Origin: a virus
Length of the DNA: 27,319 bases
IMG/VR virus record: IMGVR_UViG_3300047470_000257
Span: 1-27,319 of that record
Strand: one strand, 5' to 3'
Part shown: positions 19,088-26,152 of the stretch, in pieces
Layout: the number at the start of each line of letters is the position of its first letter
Position numbering within the stretch: position 1 is the first letter of the stretch
Position numbers and translations under genes: made by a program
The notes under the pieces: generated by a model
Seen by the model: only the letters and a program-made list of their open reading frames with translations
The model's database searches: none
Told to the model about the DNA's origin: nothing

Positions 19088-19515
19088 CGCCAGCGGCTCC
19101 CAAACTATTCAAGCAGAAGCTCATGCGAGCCAAGCCAGTTGACCGGGAAGGGCAGGAACAGGCAGCGCTGATGCGCGAGCTTGAGCTACGTTACCCGGAG
19201 GTGTTCGAGTTGATGTATCACGTGCCCAACGGCGGGCATCGCGTGAAGGCCGTCGCTGGCAAGTTGAAAGCACAAGGCGTGAAGGCCGGTATTCCCGATC
19301 TGGTTTTGACCATGGCCCGTGGCGGCTACTTTGGTCTGTACATCGAGTTCAAGGCCACGCCGCCGAACGATGCTGCGATCTCGCCCAATCAGCACGAACG
19401 CATTCGCAAGCTCAATGACCAGGGTTATCTGGCGGTCGTATGTCGCGGGCATTTCGACACGACGGAGCAAATTCGCGCCTACCTGCGGCTCGCTCCGACA
19501 GTGGTGGCCGCATGA
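19084..19515 (+). CDS. VRR-NUC domain nuclease
   Basis: The 143-residue protein is a stand-alone VRR-NUC nuclease of the PD-(D/E)XK fold: REGQEQAALMRELELRYPEV at 21-40 with the acidic helix, HVPNGGHRV at 46-54, then GIPDLVLTMARGGYFGLYIE at 69-88 with catalytic Asp72, and IEFKA with Glu88 and Lys90. Phage members of this family are thought to process DNA structures, perhaps Holliday junctions or forks. It lies between replication genes and a second recombinase, so a role in recombination or in resolving replication intermediates is likely. Its stop overlaps the recombinase start. Confidence 0.9.
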   Translation: MTPAAPKLFKQKLMRAKPVDREGQEQAALMRELELRYPEVFELMYHVPNGGHRVKAVAGKLKAQGVKAGIPDLVLTMARGGYFGLYIEFKATPPNDAAISPNQHERIRKLNDQGYLAVVCRGHFDTTEQIRAYLRLAPTVVAA

Positions 19516-20792
19516 CCAGTGCTGCCGTGAAGATGTCCGACGCCGAAATCAAACGGCAGGCTGCCGGCGATGTCCGGGATCTGCGCGACATTGAGAATCG
19601 CGGCCTGTACCTGCGCTTCACCCGGGCTCGGAAACGTGCGTCTTGGTACTTGGTGGTGAAGGGCGAGTGGAAGCGAATCGGCGCCTTCCCGGATCTCAAC
19701 ACCAAGCAGGTGGTCGCGGCGCTGCCGGCTATCCGTCTCCGCTTGGAGGCCGGTACCGGGGCGAACCTGTCGAAGTGGGTCACTGTTGGCGAGCTGCTGG
19801 ACTGGTACGCCGAGCGCATGTCGCGTGACCGCAATCTGTCGAGCAAGCGCAAGAAGACCGGCGCCTCGGCCATCAAGTGCCACCTCATCCCGCGCCTGGG
19901 TGACCTGCCACTGACCGGCATCGACAAGGCGACCCTCGACAGCCAGCTCATGTGGCCGCTGCAGGAAAGCATTTCTATCGACTACGTGCGCTCGGTGTTC
20001 CAGCTGCTGGCCCTGGCCTTTCGCCAGGCGTTCAAGCTGGGGCTGATCTCGGCCAACCCGATGGCAACCATTAAGTTCAACGACTTCTCCAAGGCCAAGG
20101 TCGGGATCAAGCCGTCTCGCCTGCGTGGGGTGCAGCTGTCGGGTCTGCTGGAGCAGCTGGACGCCGTCATGGTATCCGCGCCGCTGGATGCCATGCTCGC
20201 CTTGATGATGCTCTGCCACGGCACGCGCATCGGCGAAACCCGTCAGGCGCGCTGGTCGCACATCAGCTTGGCTGAGCGCGAGTGGTTCATCCCGGCCGAG
20301 CACACCAAGACCGGCGCCGAGCATCACCTGCCATTGACCGAACAGGTATGTGCGCTGCTGATGTGGTACCGCGACGGTCAATACGCCCGTGGCTATGACG
20401 GCCAATTCCTGTTCCCGGCACGCAACGGAAAGGCATTGAGCGAAGGCCAGGCCAGCGCCGTGTTCGCCCGATTGGGGCAGGGCGAGTGGACAAGCCATGA
20501 CCTGCGCAAGGTGGCCCGTACCGGATGGGCAGACCTTGGCATTGACCACCTGATCGGCGAGCTGCTGATCAACCACGCGATGGGCCACAACGTGAAGGTG
20601 TACATCCAGTCGGACGTGATGGGTCGCAAGCGTGATGCCTTGGAACAGTGGCACGCCCATCTAGACCAGAAGGGTTTTGCCCTGATTCACGGATTGACCG
20701 GCTTTAGATTCGGAGATTCTGGTAATCCGCTGGAAGCCGCAGAACATAAGGCCTGCGAGGCCATTCAAGAATCAACCATAGGCGAGGTTTAA
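19512..20792 (+). CDS. Second tyrosine recombinase
   Basis: This 426-residue protein is a tyrosine recombinase distinct from the left-end integrase. An N-terminal DNA-binding part (11-60: AEIKRQAAGDVRDLRDIENR) resembles the P4/CP4-type arm-binding domain. The catalytic domain has Arg239 in CHGTRIGETRQARW, Lys266 in EHTKTGAE, His329 and Arg332 in SHDLRKVAR, His355 in INHAMGH, and Tyr364 in VKVYIQSD. All catalytic residues are present. It is coupled to the VRR-NUC gene by an ATGA overlap, so it is expressed with the replication genes. Its job may be multimer resolution or a replacement for a Holliday-junction resolvase, rather than integration. The start is the ATG at 19512; longer frames overlap the nuclease gene. 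Confidence 0.9.
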   Translation: MTSAAVKMSDAEIKRQAAGDVRDLRDIENRGLYLRFTRARKRASWYLVVKGEWKRIGAFPDLNTKQVVAALPAIRLRLEAGTGANLSKWVTVGELLDWYAERMSRDRNLSSKRKKTGASAIKCHLIPRLGDLPLTGIDKATLDSQLMWPLQESISIDYVRSVFQLLALAFRQAFKLGLISANPMATIKFNDFSKAKVGIKPSRLRGVQLSGLLEQLDAVMVSAPLDAMLALMMLCHGTRIGETRQARWSHISLAEREWFIPAEHTKTGAEHHLPLTEQVCALLMWYRDGQYARGYDGQFLFPARNGKALSEGQASAVFARLGQGEWTSHDLRKVARTGWADLGIDHLIGELLINHAMGHNVKVYIQSDVMGRKRDALEQWHAHLDQKGFALIHGLTGFRFGDSGNPLEAAEHKACEAIQESTIGEV

Positions 20793-20794
20793 AA

Positions 20795-20995
20795 ATGATG
20801 ATTTTGCTCGATAAGGCATCCGGCCTCGCCGTGAATCCAGCCGAAGTCAGCTCGATGCGGTACGAGGATTGGAATGGCGGTAAGCACCTGGTGCTGACCA
20901 TGCAAACCGGCAAGGAGCTTTCCGTGCAGCACTGGCCTCATGGCGATGGTCCAAACGTCTACCGCCTGCACGAGCAACTGCTGGAGGCTCAATGA
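20795..20995 (+). CDS. Unknown 66-aa protein
   Basis: The protein begins MMILLDKASGLAVNPAEVSS and has a beta-rich pattern (MRYEDWNGGKHLVLTMQTGK, then ELSVQHWPHGDGPNVYRLHE). It is probably a small beta-barrel-like domain. A ribosome site (GCGAGG) precedes the ATG. Its stop overlaps the start of the zinc-binding gene. Function unknown. Confidence 0.65.
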   Translation: MMILLDKASGLAVNPAEVSSMRYEDWNGGKHLVLTMQTGKELSVQHWPHGDGPNVYRLHEQLLEAQ

Positions 20996-21306
20996 AGAAG
21001 CTCCACGGATCACTCCAGAAGCGCGAGCTGAAGTTCATCGTCGAATGCAACGTCTGCCTCGGTAAGGGCGAACGGCTCGGGCTTTTCCACTATCTCGAGT
21101 GCGACCACTGCCTAGGGTCGGGCTGGGTCTGCGGCCATACGCTCCAGACTCTGCCGTTGAGTGACGTTGTGCCGGTACTCAATGCGCGATTGAAAGACGC
21201 GCTCACCGAAATCGCCAGGGCCCGTCATGTTATCGGCGGTGCCCAGCAGCAATACGAACAGAACAACCGCCGCGGCGCCGGCGGATCGAACTACACAGGG
21301 GATTGA
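20992..21306 (+). CDS. DnaJ-type zinc-finger protein
   Basis: The 104-residue protein has two CxxCxGxG motifs: CNVCLGKG (Cys19, Cys22) and CDHCLGSG (Cys37, Cys40), with a further Cys47. This is the zinc-binding half-site of DnaJ-type fingers without the J domain. The C-terminal half is helical (SDVVPVLNARLKDALTEIAR). Such small zinc proteins occur before the late-gene regulator of lambdoid phages and may bind nucleic acid or protein. It is coupled to the preceding gene. Confidence 0.75.
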   Translation: MKKLHGSLQKRELKFIVECNVCLGKGERLGLFHYLECDHCLGSGWVCGHTLQTLPLSDVVPVLNARLKDALTEIARARHVIGGAQQQYEQNNRRGAGGSNYTGD

Positions 21307-21309
21307 GCG

Positions 21310-22005
21310 ATGATTTATCCAGGCATTTTGAATGCAGTTGTTTCGGCCCTTGCAGCTGAAGCCATCGACAACACCAGTAAGCAGGCATGGCAGAAGCTCT
21401 ACAACTCTGCCGACGAGGATGAAGGTGGCGATCTGGCGACGCTTGTTCGATCCCGTGGGGCCAGTAGCATTGATCGATCTCAAGTGGATTGCTGGGTGTC
21501 GGCCAGGTTGCATCATGGGCTTGAGCCGAAACATTGGCATGCCCTAGTCGCCAAATACAGCACGCACAAAGGCCGCAAGGTGCAAGCGATCGCAGCGCTG
21601 CAAACCATCATCAATACGCCGGCGCCGAAGTTGTTCCTCTATAAGGCGGTCACTGCTTGGGCGATCCCGCAATTGAAGGGCGCCCGGCCAAAGGTTGTGA
21701 GTTCGGTATCTGTGGAGATTCCGCTTGATGCGCCGGCATGGCGTCGCGAAGCGATGGTGAAAGCAGCTGTTGCAGCTGGTCAGGCCAAGGCCAAGAAAGA
21801 TAACTCCCGATCCGCCGACATGATCGTACTGAAGGACAGCTTCTACGACATGAACACCTGGGAGAGCGGCGGCACACCGGAGTCAACCCGCAGACGCTGG
21901 CGGCAATCCATCCAACAGGCGGCTGACGATCTGGTTAATGAGGCGCTGGCTCATGCTGGGGATATCCTGGAGCACGAAGGTTTGCTCATCGAACAGGCAG
22001 CGTGA
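21310..22005 (+). CDS. Unknown 231-aa protein in the Q position
   Basis: No family is recognised. The protein begins MIYPGILNAVVSALAAEAID and has QVDCWVSARLHHGLEPKHWH, LVAKYSTHKGRKVQAIAALQ and TAWAIPQLKGARPKVVSSVS in the middle, where the basic part could bind nucleic acid; the C-terminus has STRRRWRQSIQQAADDLVNE. It is the last gene of the rightward early operon and directly precedes a promoter with two terminators and the lysis genes. In lambdoid phages that place belongs to the late antiterminator Q. The HTH and zinc motifs of known Q families are not evident, so the role is inferred only from position. Confidence 0.6.
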   Translation: MIYPGILNAVVSALAAEAIDNTSKQAWQKLYNSADEDEGGDLATLVRSRGASSIDRSQVDCWVSARLHHGLEPKHWHALVAKYSTHKGRKVQAIAALQTIINTPAPKLFLYKAVTAWAIPQLKGARPKVVSSVSVEIPLDAPAWRREAMVKAAVAAGQAKAKKDNSRSADMIVLKDSFYDMNTWESGGTPESTRRRWRQSIQQAADDLVNEALAHAGDILEHEGLLIEQAA

Positions 22006-22012
22006 TTGCCTG

Positions 22013-22041
22013 TTGACATCAGTGAGCGGATGAGCGAAATT
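22013..22041 (+). promoter_or_regulatory. Candidate late promoter pR'
   Basis: TTGACA (22013-22018) is a perfect -35; 17 bases later GAAATT (22036-22041) is a moderate -10. It lies just after the putative Q gene and 40 bases before the first terminator. Lambda pR' has the same kind of organisation. Confidence 0.55.
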
Positions 22042-22083
22042 AATCCCATCATGTCGATCTTGCGCGTTATGAGAGACGACACC

Positions 22084-22110
22084 AAAGCCCAGCCATCCGC
22101 TGGGCTTTTT
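22084..22110 (+). terminator. Strong intrinsic terminator (tR'-like, first)
   Basis: AAAGCCCAGC (22084-22093) pairs perfectly with GCTGGGCTTT (22099-22108), followed by a T-run (22106-22110). It would stop transcripts from pR' after roughly 60 bases unless they are antiterminated. Confidence 0.9.
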
Positions 22111-22124
22111 GCTTTCTACTCCAG

Positions 22125-22149
22125 GCCTCGCCATCGTGCGGGGCTTTTT
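22125..22149 (+). terminator. Second intrinsic terminator
   Basis: GCCTCGC (22125-22131) pairs with GCGGGGC (22138-22144), with one T-G pair, followed by five T. It follows the first terminator by 15 bases, giving a tandem block in front of the lysis genes. Confidence 0.75.
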
Positions 22150-22180
22150 CGTTTTTGCTCCCCGCGAGGGAGGACACCGG

Positions 22181-22198
22181 ATGCCTTCCCATGCCTGA
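22181..22198 (+). other. Possible five-codon leader frame before holin
   Basis: ATG CCT TCC CAT GCC TGA lies at 22181-22198, well spaced from the strong ribosome site GAGGGAGG (22166-22173). It overlaps the holin ATG at 22191, which is itself far (17 bases) from that ribosome site. Translation of the small frame could control the holin. Confidence 0.4.
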
Positions 22199-22505
22199 CA
22201 AACCAGACACTTGGGCCAAGATCTGGCTGGCCTTGAGCAATCCGCTATGGCAGGGCGCAATTATGGCCATCACCGTCTCCCTACTGCGCGTGATGTACGA
22301 CGCAAAAGAAACCAGCAAGCGTCGAATCTTCTTCGAATCGCTGATCTGTGGAGCGCTGAGCCTTGTTGCATCCAGCCTGATTGAGTGGATGGCCTGGCCC
22401 CCGAGTCTCTCGGTTGCCGCCGGCGGATCGATTGGCTTCCTTGGCGTGACTGCTATCCGCGAGTTGGTGACCCGATTCATTGGTCGCAAGGTGGATGCCT
22501 CATGA
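22191..22505 (+). CDS. Holin, lambda S type
   Basis: This 104-residue protein has the pattern of the lambda S/class I holin family: three membrane spans, at about 17-36 (NPLWQGAIMAITVSLLRVMY), 48-68 (FFESLICGALSLVASSLIEW) and 72-90 (PPSLSVAAGGSIGFLGVTAI), with a C-terminal basic tail (ELVTRFIGRKVDAS). It forms lesions in the inner membrane at the set time of lysis. The next gene, Rz, overlaps its stop (ATGA). No endolysin lies between them. The start is the ATG at 22191, which matches the family's N-terminus; the unusual spacing to the ribosome site is noted separately. Confidence 0.85.
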   Translation: MPDKPDTWAKIWLALSNPLWQGAIMAITVSLLRVMYDAKETSKRRIFFESLICGALSLVASSLIEWMAWPPSLSVAAGGSIGFLGVTAIRELVTRFIGRKVDAS

Positions 22506-22891
22506 AGGCTATCGCTGCAGCAATCATCATTGCCCTGGTCGCCGTCCTGCTCGTCGGCATCCAGCAGTACCGGGTCATCGCTCTGCGCGGTGAAATGCAG
22601 ATCGAGACAAAGAGCAAGAACGATGCAATCGCGGCTAACACCGAGAGCCAGGCAACGATCACCACGCTGCGAGCGGAAGCCCAGCGCAATGCTGATTATC
22701 AGCGCGATCTCACCAAGCGGCTTCAGGCCAGCCAAGCCAAAGCCAGAAAGGCGGAGAAGAACTTTGAAGACCTCAAGCGCAACAGCCCGGCTGTTCGTGA
22801 TTGGGCTGCTCAGCCTCTTCCTGACGGCCTGCGCGGGAAGCCCACCGCCAATGCTAACAAAGACAGCGGCGGTAAGAGTCGAACCCCCTGA
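22502..22891 (+). CDS. Rz-type i-spanin
   Basis: The 129-residue protein begins MKAIAAAIIIALVAVLLVGI, an N-terminal membrane anchor, followed by a long periplasmic coiled coil (ESQATITTLRAEAQRNADYQ, then LTKRLQASQAKARKAEKNFE) and a C-terminal region with LKRNSPAVRDWAAQPLPDGL, the conserved end of Rz. With Rz1 it spans the periplasm and fuses the inner and outer membranes in the last step of lysis. The ATG overlaps the holin stop. The reading frame of Rz1 starts inside it. Confidence 0.9.
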   Translation: MKAIAAAIIIALVAVLLVGIQQYRVIALRGEMQIETKSKNDAIAANTESQATITTLRAEAQRNADYQRDLTKRLQASQAKARKAEKNFEDLKRNSPAVRDWAAQPLPDGLRGKPTANANKDSGGKSRTP

Positions 22892-23039
22892 GCTAATCCC
22901 GTGCGAGCGCGTTGATGAAGCTGCCTACGACCTACGTCTGAATGGCGATGTTTGGCAACTCAAGGATCAAGCCATCAGTTTGTTGGACACGTGCGCCGAC
23001 CAGGTGGACGCGCAGATCAAGCGCAGTCAGAGCAAGTAG
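22764..23039 (+). CDS. Rz1-type o-spanin lipoprotein
   Basis: In a different frame inside Rz, a 91-residue protein begins with TTG: MKTSSATARLFVIGLLSLFL then TACAGSPPPM. It has a short signal sequence and a lipobox LTAC with the lipidated Cys23, then the proline-rich start typical of Rz1. GGAG lies at suitable distance before the TTG. The gene runs 150 bases beyond the Rz stop, so the pair is partly nested rather than fully embedded. Rz1 is anchored to the outer membrane and contacts Rz. The non-ATG start is chosen because no in-frame ATG precedes the signal sequence. Confidence 0.85.
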   Translation: MKTSSATARLFVIGLLSLFLTACAGSPPPMLTKTAAVRVEPPELIPCERVDEAAYDLRLNGDVWQLKDQAISLLDTCADQVDAQIKRSQSK

Positions 23040-23070
23040 TGAACACCCTTTGTTAGCGGAGACACGGCGC

Positions 23071-23394
23071 ATGTCCAGACTCAAAACTCTGCCGCCTCGA
23101 ATGAGCATGGCTGAGGGCAGGTCGTTCGCCATCCCGGTTGCACCGGAAGGTGCAGACGGCTGGGGTTCGGGCCGCGGGGGCCGACCTTGGCGACGTAAGC
23201 GTGCCGCGATCCTGGTACGTGACGAGTACACCTGCCAAGCCTGCGGCATCATCACGCTGCACCTCGAAGTCGATCACATCGTGAACCGCGCTCGGGGTGG
23301 GTCGGACGATGAAGAGAACCTTCAGGCGCTCTGCATCCCGTGCCACAAGTTGAAGACCGCCGCCGAGTCGGCCGAGGGGGCAGGGCGAGCGTGA
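23071..23394 (+). CDS. HNH endonuclease
   Basis: The 107-residue protein has a classical HNH motif: Cys55 and Cys58 in YTCQACG, then LEVDHIVNRARGGSDDEENL (His69 is the catalytic general base; Asn83) and CIPCHK (Cys88, Cys91, His92). The N-terminus is basic (SGRGGRPWRRKRAAILVRDE). HNH proteins next to terminase are needed for cohesive-end cutting and packaging in HK97-type phages. Its position directly before the terminase genes fits that role and suggests cos packaging. Confidence 0.93.
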   Translation: MSRLKTLPPRMSMAEGRSFAIPVAPEGADGWGSGRGGRPWRRKRAAILVRDEYTCQACGIITLHLEVDHIVNRARGGSDDEENLQALCIPCHKLKTAAESAEGAGRA

Positions 23395-23495
23395 TGTCCG
23401 ACGTTTTCGCCGTTCCAATGCGAATCGGTATCGATTGGCCAATGTGGCACGTCAGTGCCCCGGGGCGGGTCGAAACCGTGGAAGGTTTTGCATAG
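23394..23495 (+). CDS. Possible 33-aa protein
   Basis: MSDVFAVPMRIGIDWPMWHV followed by SAPGRVETVEGFA starts with an ATG that overlaps the HNH stop (TGATG). Coupling supports translation, but no family is known. The next 54 bases (23496-23549) lead up to the small-terminase start; together with this frame they are the interval between HNH and terminase in which a cos site may lie. Confidence 0.4.
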   Translation: MSDVFAVPMRIGIDWPMWHVSAPGRVETVEGFA

Positions 23496-23549
23496 GACAC
23501 CGCCCCCGACCGCACGCAGAGATTTTTTCCCTCAATCAGGAAAAGTTAA

Positions 23550-24017
23550 ATGGCATTAACCGACAAAAAGCGCCGGTTTGCGGACGCTCTTTTGTCTGGG
23601 TCCAGTAAATCTCAAGCAGCGATCGATGCTGGATACAGCGCGAAGACCGCGCCGCAGGCTGGTTCCAAGCTTTACAAAGACCCAGACGTGACCACCTATA
23701 TGCATCGGTGCACCGCTCTGGGCCCCTCTCCGCAAAAAGTTAAGTCGGAGGTTAAAGAAGTTAACTGCGACGAGCCGGCGGCTCAGCCCTCAGCGACCTT
23801 TGACAGCCGGGCACTACTCGAGCGAATTGCGCTCAACAATGAGATTCTGAATCCAGACCTAGCCGCCAAAATTGCGTTAGGGCTGATGCCGTATGACTAT
23901 CCCAAGAAGGGCGACATCGGTAAAAAGGAGTCGGCAGAAGCTGCCATGAAAAAGGTGGCCAAGGGGAAGTTCGGACCCTCCGCGCCACCACCATCCCATC
24001 TACGCTCGGTGAAATGA
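23550..24017 (+). CDS. Terminase small subunit
   Basis: The 155-residue protein has the Terminase_2-type N-terminal helix-turn-helix: LTDKKRRFADALLSGSSKSQ, AAIDAGYSAKTAPQAGSKLY, DPDVTTYMH. This part binds the packaging site. The C-terminal part (SRALLERIALNNEILNPDLA, AKIALGLMPYDYPKKGD) has the oligomerisation/large-subunit contact pattern. It is read with the large subunit. GGAAAAG precedes the ATG. Confidence 0.88.
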   Translation: MALTDKKRRFADALLSGSSKSQAAIDAGYSAKTAPQAGSKLYKDPDVTTYMHRCTALGPSPQKVKSEVKEVNCDEPAAQPSATFDSRALLERIALNNEILNPDLAAKIALGLMPYDYPKKGDIGKKESAEAAMKKVAKGKFGPSAPPPSHLRSVK

Positions 24018-24191
24018 ATGTCAAAGGAAGAATCAGCACTGTCCCGCAAATTTAACGACCCATTGGAATTTTTGTTGGCGATGATGAACGATCAGACGCT
24101 TTCTGCTGCAGATCGAATTGAAGCAGCTACTGCCCTGATGCCTTACTTCCACGAGTCGCTCAACCCTATTGAAGATGATCAGGACGATTGA
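24018..24191 (+). CDS. 57-aa terminase-associated protein
   Basis: The protein begins MSKEESALSRKFNDPLEFLL and continues AMMNDQTLSAADRIEAATAL, MPYFHESLNPIEDDQDD. Its LxxMxNDxxLSxxDRIxAAxALMPY pattern resembles the C-terminal segment of the small terminase just upstream (ALLERIALNNEILNPDLAAK, IALGLMPYDY). So it may be a duplicated terminase module working with the small subunit. The ATG immediately follows the small-terminase TGA. Confidence 0.65.
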   Translation: MSKEESALSRKFNDPLEFLLAMMNDQTLSAADRIEAATALMPYFHESLNPIEDDQDD

Positions 24192-24305
24192 TGGCGCGCG
24201 TCGGCAGACCTGCTGAGCGAGCGGGAAATTGCCCGATTTTTCGATGATTACCCTGGGATCGAGGGGGTAATGCTCACCCCAAAGATTTCCCTAATGGACA
24301 GATAG
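24191..24305 (+). pseudogene. Frame-disrupted small gene before terL
   Basis: ATG at 24191 overlaps the preceding stop and opens MARVGRPAERAGNCPIFR (18 aa, ends 24247). In another frame, the same stretch reads on to TAG at 24303 as ADLLSEREIARFFDDYPGIE and GVMLTPKISLMDR, which looks like real protein. Joining them needs a +1 shift near 24204. So this is a small gene broken by one frameshift, one with programmed frameshifting, or a sequencing error. Confidence 0.45.
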
Positions 24306-25994
24306 ATGAGCGAACCCACCTGGGACACAGCGTGCCCAGACTGGGAGTCGCGCATCGTCAACCGACAATCGCTGGTTCCGTTTCCGCCCCTCTTTCCGGA
24401 TGAGGCAGCCGCGTGCATGCAGGTTCTCAATGACCTGCGGATTGTCGACGCACCGGGTAGCCCGCTGATTGGCGAATCCTGTGCGCCGTGGATCAGTGAC
24501 CTGGCCGGCGCTATTTTCGGTGCCTACAACTCCAGTACTGGCGAGCGGCTGATTCAGGAGTTCTTTCTCCTCATCAGTAAAAAGAACGCTAAGAGCACCA
24601 TCGCTGCCGCGATCATGCTCACGGTGCTGATCCGGAACTGGCGCCAGTCAGCCGAGTTCATCATCCTGGCGCCGACGATCGAGGTGGCGAACAACGCCTA
24701 CGCGCCGGCTCGCGACATGGTCAAACACGACGAAGAACTTTCGGCGCTGCTGCATGTGCAGGATCACGTTCGGACGATCACCCATCGTGAGTCCGGGGCG
24801 ACATTGAAGGTGGTGGCCGCCGATCAAAACACTGTCGGTGGGAAGAAGGCCGCCGTCGTCCTGGTCGACGAGCTCCACCTCTTTGGCAAGAACCCGCACG
24901 CGGCCAACATGCTGCGCGAAGCCACCGGTGGACTTGCCTCTCGGCCCGAAGGGTTCGTGATCTATCTCACGACGCAGTCTGACCAACCCCCGGCGGGCGT
25001 ATTTCGCGAAAAGCTCCAGTACGCCCGGGGTGTTCGTGACGGCACGATCATTGATCCGAACTTCCTGCCGGTGATCTACGAGTTTCCGAAAAAGATCCTT
25101 GAGGGTGATGATCATCGCAAGCCCGAGAATTTCTACATTACCAACCCGAACATGGGGTACTCGGTTAGCGAGAAATTCCTGATTCGGGAAATGAAAAAGG
25201 CGGAGGAGGCCGGTGAGGCGGAGGTGCTGGGCTTTATGTCCAAGCACCTTAACGTCGAGATCGGCCTCGCGTTGCGCTCAGACCGGTGGGCAGGCGCTGA
25301 TTACTGGGTCGGCGCAGCAGAAAAGAAGCTCACCCTTGATGATGTGATTGCCCGATGCGACGTCATCGACATCGGGATCGATGGCGGTGGTCTGGACGAT
25401 TTACTGGGTTTCGCCGCGGTGGGCCGGGACAAACGAACCCGAGATTGGTTGGTTTGGACTCACGCTTGGGCGCATCCCTCCGTGCTCGAGCGAAGAAAGG
25501 CAGAAGCCCCACGCTTCCATGATTTTGAGAAAGACGGCGACCTGACTCTGTCAAAGCGAATCGGCGATGACGTGCTCGAGGTGGCTGACCTGGTTGAACA
25601 GGTGGAAGAGTCGGGCCTGCTGGACAAGGTCGGCGTCGACCCGGTCGGGATTGGCGCGATTTACGACGCGATGATCGAGCGCGAAATCCCTCCGGAAAAG
25701 ATTGTTGCCATCAGCCAGGGCTGGAAGCTCGGCGGGGCGATCAAGACGGCGGAACGCAAGCTCGCCGAAGGCGGCATGAAACACGGCGGCCAACCCATGA
25801 TGGCCTGGTGTGTCAGCAATGCGAAAGTCGAGCCGCGCGCGAACTCCATCCTGATCACCAAGCAAGCCAGTGGCTCGGCCAAGATCGATCCCTTGATGGC
25901 TCTATTCAACGCGGTGACCTTGATTTCTCTGAACCCCGAAGGCCGGGGCAACGATGACTTCATGGCAGCCATTCGGAATCCGATCATCGTATGA
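24306..25994 (+). CDS. Terminase large subunit
   Basis: The 562-residue protein is a Terminase_1-type packaging motor. The ATPase has the Walker-A-like SKKNAKST at 91-98 and Walker B AVVLVDELHLFG at 183-194. Q-motif-like and coupling segments follow (VIYLTTQSDQPPAGVFREKL). The nuclease domain begins at CDVIDIGIDGGGLDDLLGFA (about 350-370), with the metal-binding aspartates, and includes VDPVGIGAIYDAM. It cuts and packages concatemeric DNA into the prohead, docking on the portal encoded next. Length is normal. Confidence 0.95.
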   Translation: MSEPTWDTACPDWESRIVNRQSLVPFPPLFPDEAAACMQVLNDLRIVDAPGSPLIGESCAPWISDLAGAIFGAYNSSTGERLIQEFFLLISKKNAKSTIAAAIMLTVLIRNWRQSAEFIILAPTIEVANNAYAPARDMVKHDEELSALLHVQDHVRTITHRESGATLKVVAADQNTVGGKKAAVVLVDELHLFGKNPHAANMLREATGGLASRPEGFVIYLTTQSDQPPAGVFREKLQYARGVRDGTIIDPNFLPVIYEFPKKILEGDDHRKPENFYITNPNMGYSVSEKFLIREMKKAEEAGEAEVLGFMSKHLNVEIGLALRSDRWAGADYWVGAAEKKLTLDDVIARCDVIDIGIDGGGLDDLLGFAAVGRDKRTRDWLVWTHAWAHPSVLERRKAEAPRFHDFEKDGDLTLSKRIGDDVLEVADLVEQVEESGLLDKVGVDPVGIGAIYDAMIEREIPPEKIVAISQGWKLGGAIKTAERKLAEGGMKHGGQPMMAWCVSNAKVEPRANSILITKQASGSAKIDPLMALFNAVTLISLNPEGRGNDDFMAAIRNPIIV

Positions 25995-26152
25995 ACCCAT
26001 TACACGTTTTCATTTTGACCGCTCTGTGCGGATTCGGCCTAGCCGTCGCGGGCGTTTACATTTTGGCAGGCCTTGGCTGGTCTTTGCTGGCCGGCGCCGG
26101 CGCTCTGTTTCTTATCACGGGCTTTGTGCGCAAGGGGCTGACAGGTGACTAA
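25991..26152 (+). CDS. 53-aa membrane protein between terL and portal
   Basis: The protein begins MNPLHVFILTALCGFGLAVA and has two hydrophobic spans, about 6-28 and 30-46 (LGWSLLAGAGALFLITGF), ending VRKGLTGD. The ATG overlaps the large-terminase stop (ATGA) and its end overlaps the portal start by eight bases, so it is a real cistron of the packaging operon. Small membrane proteins in this place are known in some HK97-type phages; the function is unknown to me. Confidence 0.75.
   Translation: MNPLHVFILTALCGFGLAVAGVYILAGLGWSLLAGAGALFLITGFVRKGLTGD

Noticed and set aside
19479-20660. Long 393-aa open frame on the minus strand
   Set aside because: It is antisense to the second recombinase, whose catalytic motifs are intact; its composition is rich in His, Gln and Arg, typical of a shadow frame in GC-rich DNA.
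19440-20792. Second recombinase as the integrase of a nested element
   Set aside because: No flanking direct repeats or tRNA fragment seen, and its start is coupled to the upstream nuclease gene, which speaks for long residence in the operon.
23585-23596. boxA-like CGCTCTTTT
   Set aside because: It is within the small-terminase coding sequence in a conserved part and not near a promoter.
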